From: an uncultured Bryobacterales bacterium
GTDB lineage: Bacteria; Acidobacteriota; Terriglobia; Bryobacterales; UBA6623
Direction of reading: 5' to 3'
Length of the DNA stretch: 64,000 nt
Assembly: GCA_951813605.1 (NCBI GenBank)
Contig: OX638379.1
Location: 1,870,471 to 1,934,470 of the forward strand
Within the stretch, counting starts at the first letter, position 1. Each line of letters starts with the position of its first letter. This document shows positions 45,596 to 54,014 of the stretch, one piece after another. The notes under the pieces are model-generated. The model did no database searches and was not told where the DNA came from. It saw only the letters and a list, made by a program, of their open reading frames with translations. The position numbers and the translations under genes were made by a program.

Positions 45596-46537
45596 TCAGT
45601 ACTCGTTTCCGGTATACAGTTCCGCGACGAACGACTCGTACCCGTTGTACATCAGAGTCGGTCGAACCTCCCCCGTGGGAACAATCCGCTCGTGGGCCTG
45701 TGACCAACGAGGATGGGGCTTCTTGGGGTTCACATTGGAATACCATCCGTACTCGGTCGGGGCCGCCTTGTTCCACAGGGTCGGGGGTCGCTTCTTCGTG
45801 AATTCGATCTCGACGATCGACTTGATGTTCTTCAGCCCGTACTTCCAAGGAATGATCGCGCGAATCGGCGCGCCGTTTTGCTTCGGAAGCGGCTTCCCGT
45901 AAATACCCGTGCCGAAGAGCGCCAGCTCGTTCATCGCCTCGTCGAGCGTCATGGCTTCCTCGTAAGGCCAATCGTAATGAGGCTGCGAGACAATGCCGGG
46001 CATCTCCCTAGGGCGATACGCCGTCACCATGCGGATGTAGTTGGCGTCGGGCTTGGGGTCTGACTCGCGGATGAGGGTCGACATAGGGAATCCGGTCCAA
46101 GGAACCGCCATCGACCAAGCCTCGACGCATCGGAAACGATAGAGTCGCTCTTCCAGTGGGAATTTCCGAACTAGATCGTCAATGTCGTAAGTCTTGGGAT
46201 TGTTGATCCGTCCGTGGACCTTGACAGCCCACGGATTGATCTTGAACCTGTCAACCCGAAAGCGCACTTGCTGCTTGTCGAGAGTGAATTCGTAAAAGTT
46301 GTTGTAGCCAGTGGCTACCTGCTCCATCGTCAACGGGCGATCAAGCGTGTACTTGGCATTCCGCTTCGCCGGGTACAGCGCTCCCTCCTCGGCCGCGCCA
46401 AGCAACGCCCGAGGCAGCATCCCACCCATGCCCACGAATCCCATGGACCGCAGTACATTCCGCCTAGTGTGGTATTGATCCTCGCGGATCGCCTCTCGCT
46501 CCGGAACTTCCCAACCTCGGGGAACCTTAATGAGCAT
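45596..46537 (-). CDS. msrP: Protein-methionine-sulfoxide reductase catalytic subunit MsrP (YedY)
   Basis: A 313-aa periplasmic molybdoenzyme that repairs oxidised methionines in envelope proteins. It has a twin-arginine signal (TRRNVLRSMGF, residues 24-34). The molybdenum-coordinating Cys137 is in YRFRCVEAWSMAVPWTGF, and GAPIRAIIPWKYGLKNIKSI is near 230. A clear GGAGG Shine-Dalgarno precedes the ATG. No msrQ follows; a small two-helix protein does. A strong palindrome lies about 200 bases upstream. Confidence 0.94.
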   Translation of the reverse strand: MLIKVPRGWEVPEREAIREDQYHTRRNVLRSMGFVGMGGMLPRALLGAAEEGALYPAKRNAKYTLDRPLTMEQVATGYNNFYEFTLDKQQVRFRVDRFKINPWAVKVHGRINNPKTYDIDDLVRKFPLEERLYRFRCVEAWSMAVPWTGFPMSTLIRESDPKPDANYIRMVTAYRPREMPGIVSQPHYDWPYEEAMTLDEAMNELALFGTGIYGKPLPKQNGAPIRAIIPWKYGLKNIKSIVEIEFTKKRPPTLWNKAAPTEYGWYSNVNPKKPHPRWSQAHERIVPTGEVRPTLMYNGYESFVAELYTGNEY

Positions 46538-46738
46538 TCCTGCCTCCTAGAACCGCACCACAACGCTACCCGACGGACCGGGAGCGTCGCCGCAGCCTCA
46601 ATGTAACACAGGCCGAATCACGAAATCCGGCATAGAGCGCCGTGAAGAGCCACAGCTCGGATCGCGAGCGACTATTCCGTCGCTCGCCAGAACACTCGGT
46701 GAACTTGAGTAGCAGATGTCACGCTTCTCGCTTAGCGT

Positions 46739-46760
46739 TTCAGGCGTCATCACGCCTGAA
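46739..46760. promoter_or_regulatory. Perfect 8-bp-stem palindrome upstream of msrP
   Basis: TTCAGGCG and its exact complement CGCCTGAA are separated by a 6-base loop. No T run follows on either strand, so it is unlikely to be an intrinsic terminator. It lies about 200 bases before the msrP start and could be an operator or a structured leader. Function is inferred from position only. Confidence 0.4.
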
Positions 46761-47655
46761 GGAAATACAGGGGCGCGACCTCTAGCGAGACAGCGTATTT
46801 CGCAAGGATCCGGGAGTGTCGCTCGGCAGGACCTTTGTCTTGCACCTCGAAACGGCATTGACGGCTTCGCCGATTCGCCATCAAAGGAAACGCGTGATGT
46901 GGAGCCCGATTTTGAGCGACTTCTTAGTTAAGGTCCTCCATACATTCGCTTTCATCGATTAAAGAGATTTACAGATTATTAAATTCGCTTTTGAACGATA
47001 GAGTTGTCAAGAATATCGTAGAATCATTCATCAAAGTAATGTTGCAATATTTCTGCAACTCGAGTACGAAATATGGTCGATAATTATGAATGTCATACCT
47101 CACGAATCGTAGAATAGAATACGATAATGGCAAGAATTGCGTCAATCTCTACATCAAAGACTCTGATTCCCTGTCGCATTCCTGCGTGTCCGACAATGCG
47201 CTCGTACGCAGCAAACCGACAAGGAGAACCATCCGTCGAGATCGTATTCGGCTTGCGAAGGACACTTTCAAATCAAACGGCTGCTGTATGTCGGCTGCGA
47301 AGAGCCATGCTTCCGGTCTCCTAATGGAGTGCGCCAGCATATCGCGACAAGATATTGAAGATGTTGCTCTTTTGGATCACGCGTCGGGCGATGGTGATCT
47401 TACCCACTGTAAAGCGCGCAAGCAGAATCCCGGATCAGAAAGGACGCTTTCAGAAGCCCTGTATGGAACCATCACGTGCCTCTGCGGACGATATGCAGCC
47501 ATTCCACAGAGCATTTTGCCGTCTCCCACGATGGAGATTTCCCTTGTTGGCCAAACTCGTTGATGGACTGACTAAACCTATGATTGCTTTTCCAGAAGCA
47601 ATGAATCGCCCATATTTCGGCAGAGAATCTCTTCGATGGATTTGCGATCTGTCTC

Positions 47656-47778
47656 CTAGTTCCAGAACAAATAACAGGCAAGGGTGTCGCCAGACTCTTT
47701 CGCACCCTGATAATAAAGCCAATCATATGTTCCTGCATAGTCCCATTCCATCCCAAGTTCCAACGACAGCCAAATGAG
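47656..47778 (-). pseudogene. Possible remnant of a small protein gene
   Basis: A 40-codon stretch between two stops, rich in aromatic residues (MEWDYAGTYDWLYYQGAKE, DTLACYLFWN), reads like true protein in an otherwise non-coding AT-rich area. It vaguely recalls DUF4274-type proteins (acidic and aromatic, ending in an FW-type helix), but this is not firm. Confidence 0.25.
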
Positions 47779-48316
47779 CTAGTTTGTGCCCCGAGCGCTT
47801 TGGTTTTTCAGTATTCCGCCCGGATCAACAGGACACTCAAATGCGCTGCTACCTTCGAGTTCATCGATCCGGCACCTTCGCCGACAGATTCGAACGTCTT
47901 AGGCTCGGGATACGCGCGTGCGGAGCAGCCGTAGCAGGATGATTGCAGCTCCGCTCGACAAACCTCATGCGGGAGAGAACTACTTTCGGTTCCCAGACAG
48001 ACTACGCTTGACGGATTCCAGGGGACAGCATTGAGTCGACAACGACACCTCGGAGTTGGCCTGTGCCGTTGCTGGCCGGCCCGGACTTCGAGTCCGAAGC
48101 GGTAGCGTACTCCCACAACGGATGAGGCCTAGGCAAGGATGCTCACCGCCTTGAAAACGAGCGGACGAGGAGTTGGCGAACGAATCGAATTGCTTCACAA
48201 GATCTCCATTCGACGACCGAGCAGGATTCGGTGCGGTACCGATGATGGCCCGGCAGGATCGAGCATTTACATGCACCGAGTCACGGAGTCAATCTCGAAC
48301 CTTCCTCTACGGGGCC

Positions 48317-49474
48317 CTAAACCTTGAATTTCTTCACCATGGCCGGATCGGGGTCGATCCCTAGCCCAGGAGTCTGAGGCATCGTGATGAAACCGTCCTG
48401 CACGGGATACAGCGGCAGTGCCGGATTGTACCTGCTCTGGACCCCTGGATAGGTTTCCATGATTAGAGCGTTCGGCGTCGATGCCAGCAGGTGCGCCGCC
48501 ATGTGCGGCGAGCCGTGCGGAGCGACCGGGATGTGGTACGCCGAAGCTAGAGCGGAGATCTTCCTGTGCTCTGTGATGCCGCCTGCCCTGACGGTGTCGA
48601 GATTGAGTATGTCGCAAGAGCGATGTTCGATGAGGTCGCGGGTACCCCACCGCGTATACTCGTTCTCGCCAGCCACGATTGGGATGTCGAGGGCTCGCTT
48701 GACTTCGGCGCAGCCTTGGAAGTCGTCCGCTACTACCGGCTCCTCAAACCAGAACGGTTCGTACTTTTCCACTTTCCGCCCAAAACGTATGGCGTCATAG
48801 GCGAGCCAGCGGTTATTCGCGTCAAGGAGAAGGTCGATGTCCGGTCCGATTGCCTCGCGAACGGCACTGACACGCTCCGCGTCTACATTCATGGCCTCGC
48901 CGCCGACCTTCATCTTGACTGCACGAAATCCTTCGCCAACGTAACCTTCCATTTCCGCCACTAGGTCGGCGGTGCTCTTGTCGTCACGGTAGTAGCCCCC
49001 CGCGGCGTACACGCGCAAAGTGTCCGTATGGGCACCAAGCACCTTGTAGACCGGCATGTCCAACGCCTTGCCGATGATGTCCCACACCGCGATGTCAACG
49101 GATCCCATCGCCTCGATGTAGTCGCCCTTGGCTACAGGCTTGCGGTTATGCCGGTACATGCGATCCCAGATTCGCTCAACGTAGAACGGATTCTCGCCCT
49201 TGACGCGATGGAATAGGTGCTCGATGAGGTCGCGTGATCTCGGCAAGCTTCGTCCGATGATTCCGGCGTCCGTGTGCAGCTCGAGCTGCGTCATTCCGGC
49301 CTGTCCGCCTCCGCTCCAGATCGTGGCGTTGCGTTTGCGCGGCATCATTTCGGAAAACCGCAAGCGCAGAAACCCGAAACCCGTGATTCGAATCGACGGC
49401 GGGTTGGCGACCACCGGAGCCGTTATTGCCGTACCGAGAGAGGAACCAAGGAAGGCACGTCGCGAAATCCTCAT
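48317..49474 (-). CDS. Exported enolase-superfamily enzyme (mandelate racemase/muconate lactonizing type)
   Basis: A 385-aa protein with a Tat signal (ISRRAFLGSSLG). The enolase-superfamily barrel shows Lys187 and Lys189 (VKMKVGG), metal ligands Asp218 (LLLDANN), Glu244 (FWFEEP) and Glu270 (GENEY), and His320 (APHGSPH). Such proteins are usually sugar-acid dehydratases, racemases or cycloisomerases in the cytosol. A twin-arginine leader on a family member is unusual, though it recurs in acidobacterial and planctomycete genomes. Specific substrate unknown; a sugar-acid dehydratase would fit the neighbourhood. Confidence 0.9.
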   Translation of the reverse strand: MRISRRAFLGSSLGTAITAPVVANPPSIRITGFGFLRLRFSEMMPRKRNATIWSGGGQAGMTQLELHTDAGIIGRSLPRSRDLIEHLFHRVKGENPFYVERIWDRMYRHNRKPVAKGDYIEAMGSVDIAVWDIIGKALDMPVYKVLGAHTDTLRVYAAGGYYRDDKSTADLVAEMEGYVGEGFRAVKMKVGGEAMNVDAERVSAVREAIGPDIDLLLDANNRWLAYDAIRFGRKVEKYEPFWFEEPVVADDFQGCAEVKRALDIPIVAGENEYTRWGTRDLIEHRSCDILNLDTVRAGGITEHRKISALASAYHIPVAPHGSPHMAAHLLASTPNALIMETYPGVQSRYNPALPLYPVQDGFITMPQTPGLGIDPDPAMVKKFKV

Positions 49475-49735
49475 AGAGCTGATCCAGAATCAGTGTATAC
49501 GCCGGTCCCGGAAGAATTCGGCCAAGTACAATAATCTTCCAAGACAGTGTGACGGCGAATTCAGGGAAGTTGGCAAGAATCCAGCCGAATTCAGGTCTCG
49601 TTCGATTGGACCGGCGGCCCGCGGACTTGCAGTCTGACATTGGGCAAAGCATGCGGGTAAGGCTGAAGCATAAGAACTGTGGCGATTGATCCGCGAGCGG
49701 CTGGGCTCTTGTCAAAACGACCGGAAAGGAAGCCG

Positions 49736-52051
49736 GTGATCCGCTTCCCTGTCTCGGCGTTAACTCTCATGGTTCTTTTCACCGCGACACCGCGGGCGGA
49801 GACCCAGAACTCAGTCGCCGAATCTGCTCGGAGCATACTGGACTCGCATTGCATTACCTGCCACGGCGAAGCGGCCATGTCTGCCTTGGACCTTCGCACC
49901 CGCAACGGGATCTTGCGGGGCGGCAATCGAGGCCCCGCCATCGTCCCGGGAAACTCCGCCGGAAGCCTGTTGATACGGGCAATCAGGCGCGAGGGCGATC
50001 TGAAGATGCCGCCTGGGGACGCTGCGCTGAGCCCTTCGCAAGTAAGGCTAGTTGCCGGTTGGATTGACGCCGGAGCCGAATGGCGGGAGATCGCCGATCG
50101 CGCCAGCACTCGCGCCTGGTGGTCGTTCCAAGGGCCGACTCGCCCAGCCGTTCCCGCTGTTTCCGATCATGACAGGGTCCGCAACCCGGTTGACGCCTTC
50201 GTGCTAGCGAAGCTGGAAGAGCGTGGGCTGGAGCTCTCGCCCCCCGCTAATCGCGCGACCCTCGCAAGGCGTGCGTACTTCGACCTGCACGGCTTGCCCC
50301 CGTCCGCCGAAGATGTGCGCCAGTTCGTCGAAGACGAGTCCGACGATGCTTTCGAACAATTGGTGGACCGCCTCCTCGAGTCTGATCGATACGGCGAGCG
50401 CTGGGGGCGCTACTGGCTTGATCTTGTGCGTTACGCCGATACATCCGGTTTCGAGACAGACCATTACTACACGACGGCCTGGCGCTACCGCGATTACGTC
50501 ATTGAGTCGTTCAACCGCGACAAGCCGTATTCGACCTTCGTCAGGGAACAGATCGCGGCAGACGAGCTTTGGCCCGTGGACACAGATCTCGAAGGCACGC
50601 TGAATCTCTCTCCGGAGAAGCGGCGAAACATGAATCGGCGCGTCGGGACGAGCCTGTTCACTCTCGGAGCATTCCCGATCGAGTACACATACTACGGAGA
50701 CCTATACCGAGCCGAATGGAGCGCAGAAGCTGTCGACTTGATCGGCGCTGCATTTCTCGGCCTGACGCTAGAGTGCGCTCGCTGCCATGACCACAAGTCC
50801 GACCCAATCAGCCAACGCGACTATTACCGTCTGGCCGCCTTCTTCGCGGGCAGCGCCGAGCGCGAAATCCCCCTGGGCAGCCTCTTCGACGTGCAGACTA
50901 GCACTCGATCGTTCCCCCTGCTGGAGCACGCCCGCGCTCTCAAGAGGATGGCGAAGCAGTCCAAGGGCCTGGACGAGCAGCAGCGGCGCAAAATGCTCGA
51001 ACGGCTCGGCAAGGCCTACCTAGCTGCGCCGGAGCCGCTCCCCACAGCCAAGGTGCTGGGTCATGAGGCGTCGGTCCCCGCGACGTTCGTGCTGGCCCAC
51101 GGCGACTTCAAGAAGCGGGGCGAGCGAGTTGATCCGGGATTCCCGGCTGCTATCGCCGCCGCTCGTTCGCTTTCAGCGAGCGAAATCGCCCGGTTCCCGC
51201 CCCGTCGCAGGGCTGCGCTCGCGCAATGGCTCACATCGGAGGATCATCCTCTCGTCGGACGCGTCATGGTAAACCGCATCTGGCAGCATCACTTCGGAGC
51301 GGGTCTCGTTCGAACGCCCAATGACTTCGGTCGACAAGGGGACCCGCCGACCCATCCGCTGCTCCTCGACTGGCTGGCGGCGGAGTTCGCAGAGCGGGGC
51401 TGGAGCGTCAAGCAGATGCACCGCTTGATCATGCTCTCGAGCGTTTACCGAGCTTCCAGTCTCGCGTCGGAGCGCGGCATGGAACTCGATCCCGACAATC
51501 GCTACCTAGGTCGAATGAACCGACGCCGGCTTGACGCCGACGCAATTCGGGACTCCGTCCTCAACGTGTCCGGAAGCCTCAATCTCAAGATGGGCGGCGT
51601 GGGTGTGATCCCGCCGCTGACCGGCGAAGAAATCCTAGCCGCACGCATGCCACACCTGTGGCCGGCTCACCCGGACCCAGGCGAACACGCTCGCCGCAGT
51701 GTCTACCTGCAGGTGAAGCGCTCCATGTCGCTACCCATGCTTCAGATTTTCGATGCGCCCGACACGTCCAGGAGCTGTGCCCGCCGGGAATCGTCGACCG
51801 TGGCACCGCAGGCCCTGGCCATGATGAACAGCGACTTCGCGCTGCGAGAGGCCCAGGCATTCGCGGAACGACTACGGCGCGAAACGGACGGTCGGCCCGA
51901 GTCGCTTGTCAATGCGGGGTGGCTGCTTGCTATGAGTCGCTCCCCCACGTCCCTCGAGCGGCGGACCGCGCTAGACTACCTTGCGAGGAACTCCCTAGCC
52001 GACCTCTGTCGAATGCTGTTCAATCTGAACGAGTTCATCTATGTGGACTAA
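49736..52051 (+). CDS. PSCyt1/DUF1549/DUF1553 domain protein, second copy
   Basis: A 771-aa protein starting at a GTG preceded by AAGGAAG. The new start gives a clean signal peptide (to about residue 24), whereas an upstream GTG at 49679 does not. The PSCyt1 haem motif is CITCHGEA. DUF1549 has FDLHGLPPSAEDVRQFV and the second motif CARCHDHKSDPI. DUF1553 has NRIWQHHFGAGLVRTPNDFG. It is followed by a DUF1501 gene with an 11-base overlap, the standard pairing. Function is unknown; an envelope system linked to polymer breakdown is often proposed. Confidence 0.93.
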   Translation: MIRFPVSALTLMVLFTATPRAETQNSVAESARSILDSHCITCHGEAAMSALDLRTRNGILRGGNRGPAIVPGNSAGSLLIRAIRREGDLKMPPGDAALSPSQVRLVAGWIDAGAEWREIADRASTRAWWSFQGPTRPAVPAVSDHDRVRNPVDAFVLAKLEERGLELSPPANRATLARRAYFDLHGLPPSAEDVRQFVEDESDDAFEQLVDRLLESDRYGERWGRYWLDLVRYADTSGFETDHYYTTAWRYRDYVIESFNRDKPYSTFVREQIAADELWPVDTDLEGTLNLSPEKRRNMNRRVGTSLFTLGAFPIEYTYYGDLYRAEWSAEAVDLIGAAFLGLTLECARCHDHKSDPISQRDYYRLAAFFAGSAEREIPLGSLFDVQTSTRSFPLLEHARALKRMAKQSKGLDEQQRRKMLERLGKAYLAAPEPLPTAKVLGHEASVPATFVLAHGDFKKRGERVDPGFPAAIAAARSLSASEIARFPPRRRAALAQWLTSEDHPLVGRVMVNRIWQHHFGAGLVRTPNDFGRQGDPPTHPLLLDWLAAEFAERGWSVKQMHRLIMLSSVYRASSLASERGMELDPDNRYLGRMNRRRLDADAIRDSVLNVSGSLNLKMGGVGVIPPLTGEEILAARMPHLWPAHPDPGEHARRSVYLQVKRSMSLPMLQIFDAPDTSRSCARRESSTVAPQALAMMNSDFALREAQAFAERLRRETDGRPESLVNAGWLLAMSRSPTSLERRTALDYLARNSLADLCRMLFNLNEFIYVD

Positions 52052-53465
52052 CGACTCTCGGAGAAGATTTCTCAAGCATTCGGGCCTCGGTCTGGGGTGG
52101 CTGGCGGCGATGGATCTGTTGCGGTCCACCGGTTCCGCAGCCGACCCGCTCTCGGCGCGCCCTGCTCCGCTTCCCGCGACGGCGAAGAGCGTGATCCACC
52201 TGTTCATGCAGGGCGGCCCCAGTCATATCGACACATTCGATCCCAAGCCCTTGCTCGGCCGCCTGGACGGGCAGAATCCCCCGCCTAGCTTCGGCGACGA
52301 GGATTTTCAAAACGGGAAGTTTCTTCAGCAGACGCTTCTCGGTTCCAAGAGGACATTCGCCCGGCACGGCCAGTCAGGGCTAGAAATTTCAGACCTGTTC
52401 CCACACGTGGCGCGGCATGCCGACGACCTCGCGGTCATCCGCTCCAACTTCCACGAGGGCTTCACTCACTCGCAGGCGCAATTCCTGATTCACAACGGCT
52501 GGCCGAGAATCGGTCGGCCGAGCCTTGGTTCGTGGATCCTGTACGGCCTCGGCAGCGACAACCGAGACCTGCCGGGTTTCGTCGTGCTCTTGCAGGGCGG
52601 CGTGCGATCCGGCCCCGATGTCTATGGCGAAGGATTCCTGCCAGCCGCTTTCCAAGGCACTTCGTTCCGCCCGGGTCCCGAACCCATTCTGTACCTCAAG
52701 CCTCCCGCAGGCAAGACGTGGGCGCAGCAGCGGGACATGCTCGACACCCTGCAAGCGCTGAACGAACGGCACTTGGAAGAAAGGGATTTCGATTCGGACC
52801 TCTCGGCACGCTTGAAATCCTACGAACTTGCCTTCCGCATGCAGATGGCCGCGCCCGAGGCAACCGACATATCCGGCGAGACCGAGGCCACGAAGAGGCT
52901 CTACGGGCTGGACAACCCGGTCAGCGCGGATTTCGGGGGACGCTGCCTGTTGGCGCGACGACTCGTGGAGCGGGGCGTTCGCTTCGTGCAAGTCTGGTCC
53001 GGCAACGGCAAGAACTCCATCGATTGGGACGGACATACGGGATGCGACCAAAACCACCTGGACAGGGCCGCGGAGACCGACAAGGCGGTGGCCGGCCTGC
53101 TGGCAGACTTGAAGTCCAGAGGGCTGCTGGAATCGACACTGGTGATTTGGGGCGGCGAATTCGGCCGGACACCGACATCCGACGGCGGCAAGGGGCGCAC
53201 CGAAGGCCGCGACCATAACCCATATGGCTTCACGCTTTGGATGGCCGGCGGCGGGGTGCGCGGAGGCAAGGTTATCGGAGCGACCGACGAACTAGGGCTC
53301 CGCGCAAGCGAGGACCTCGTCCACCTGAACGATCTGCACGCCTCGATACTGTCGCTGCTTGGCTTGGATCACAAGAAGCTGACATACCGCCATACCGGCC
53401 GGGATTTCCGCCTCACGGATATTGGGGGCTCGACGGATTTAGCCGACCGCCTGCGTCAAGCCTAG
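52041..53465 (+). CDS. DUF1501 protein (sulfatase-like fold, Tat-exported)
   Basis: A 474-aa protein with a twin-arginine-like signal (DSRRRFLKHSGLGLG). The DUF1501 domain shows LFMQGGPSHIDTFDPKP near 55-71 and metal-site-like blocks FVQVWSGNGKNSIDWDGH and VIWGGEFGRTP. It belongs to the alkaline-phosphatase-like superfamily but is not assigned an activity. Its start lies inside the last codons of the DUF1549/DUF1553 gene, so the two are translationally coupled and probably function together. Confidence 0.93.
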   Translation: MWTNDSRRRFLKHSGLGLGWLAAMDLLRSTGSAADPLSARPAPLPATAKSVIHLFMQGGPSHIDTFDPKPLLGRLDGQNPPPSFGDEDFQNGKFLQQTLLGSKRTFARHGQSGLEISDLFPHVARHADDLAVIRSNFHEGFTHSQAQFLIHNGWPRIGRPSLGSWILYGLGSDNRDLPGFVVLLQGGVRSGPDVYGEGFLPAAFQGTSFRPGPEPILYLKPPAGKTWAQQRDMLDTLQALNERHLEERDFDSDLSARLKSYELAFRMQMAAPEATDISGETEATKRLYGLDNPVSADFGGRCLLARRLVERGVRFVQVWSGNGKNSIDWDGHTGCDQNHLDRAAETDKAVAGLLADLKSRGLLESTLVIWGGEFGRTPTSDGGKGRTEGRDHNPYGFTLWMAGGGVRGGKVIGATDELGLRASEDLVHLNDLHASILSLLGLDHKKLTYRHTGRDFRLTDIGGSTDLADRLRQA

Positions 53466-53588
53466 CCGGCACCCGATCAAATCAACCGCGCGAGTCGCTC
53501 GGGATAAGAGCGCATCGGCGTGGCAGGTTGAAACTGGCTGCTTCGTAACCCCATGGCGTACCTTACAGGGTGCGATTTTGAGAGCGGG

Positions 53589-53989
53589 ATGTCGCGGTTT
53601 CGCGTTGCAGATTACGTGAACCTAATCGAAGACGGAGGGGGGCGATTTCGAGCGCTATCGAATGATCATCCACGACCTGCCACGACGCTTCGCGCGACAT
53701 CCATGCGTTTGCGTTGAAGACTCCGCCGAAGCTGACGGGGACGCGCTGGGAGGCCTTGCTGGCCGCGACAGTCGAACACATCGCAATGCTGCACGATCAG
53801 CGCATCCCGGACTGGTGCGAAGAGCCGGAACGCTGCTTGTCCCGGGAGATCCGATTCCGAAACGGTCGTTGGAAAACGTTAGGAACTTTCTCCCCAAACT
53901 CTGGCCGGAGGATCGCTTGCTCGGCTCCCGCGGCGAAGCTGAGCCTTCGCGCTAATCTGCGCTCGACGAAGTTGGCTGGATGGCTGTAG
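53589..53989 (+). pseudogene. Frameshifted gene of an uncharacterised family
   Basis: Three consecutive segments in three different frames join into one plausible protein: MSRFRVADYVNLIEDGG (from 53589), GDFERYRMIIHDLPRRFAR (53641-53697), and DIHAFALKTPPKLTGTRWEALLAATVEH onward (from 53696). The first shift falls at a run of six G (53637-53642). I recognise the ADxVNL..DFERYRMIxHDLPxRFARxxHAFAL..PP.LTG pattern from a conserved hypothetical family, but have no firm functional name. The C-terminal third after PDWCEEPERC is not clearly family-like. It is dead unless sequencing errors are involved. Confidence 0.65.
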
Positions 53990-54014
53990 CGGGCCAAGAA
54001 CAGTCAAGGGCCGT

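Larger units (their letters stand above)
46538..48316. other. 1.8-kb gene-poor region with AT-rich core
   Basis: Nearly 1.8 kb without a convincing gene. The part from about 46930 to 47330 is clearly AT-rich compared with the rest of the window. It contains direct repeats of ATCGTAGAAT (47015-47024 and 47106-47115) and a GTTGCA/TGCAAC hairpin (47041-47059). A 157-codon plus-strand frame at 47090-47563 has poor composition. The region may be a decayed foreign insertion. A possible coding remnant is listed separately at 47656. Confidence 0.45.

Noticed and set aside
47090-47563. A 157-codon gene in the AT-rich region
   Set aside because: Composition is unlike protein, no ribosome-binding site, no recognisable domain.
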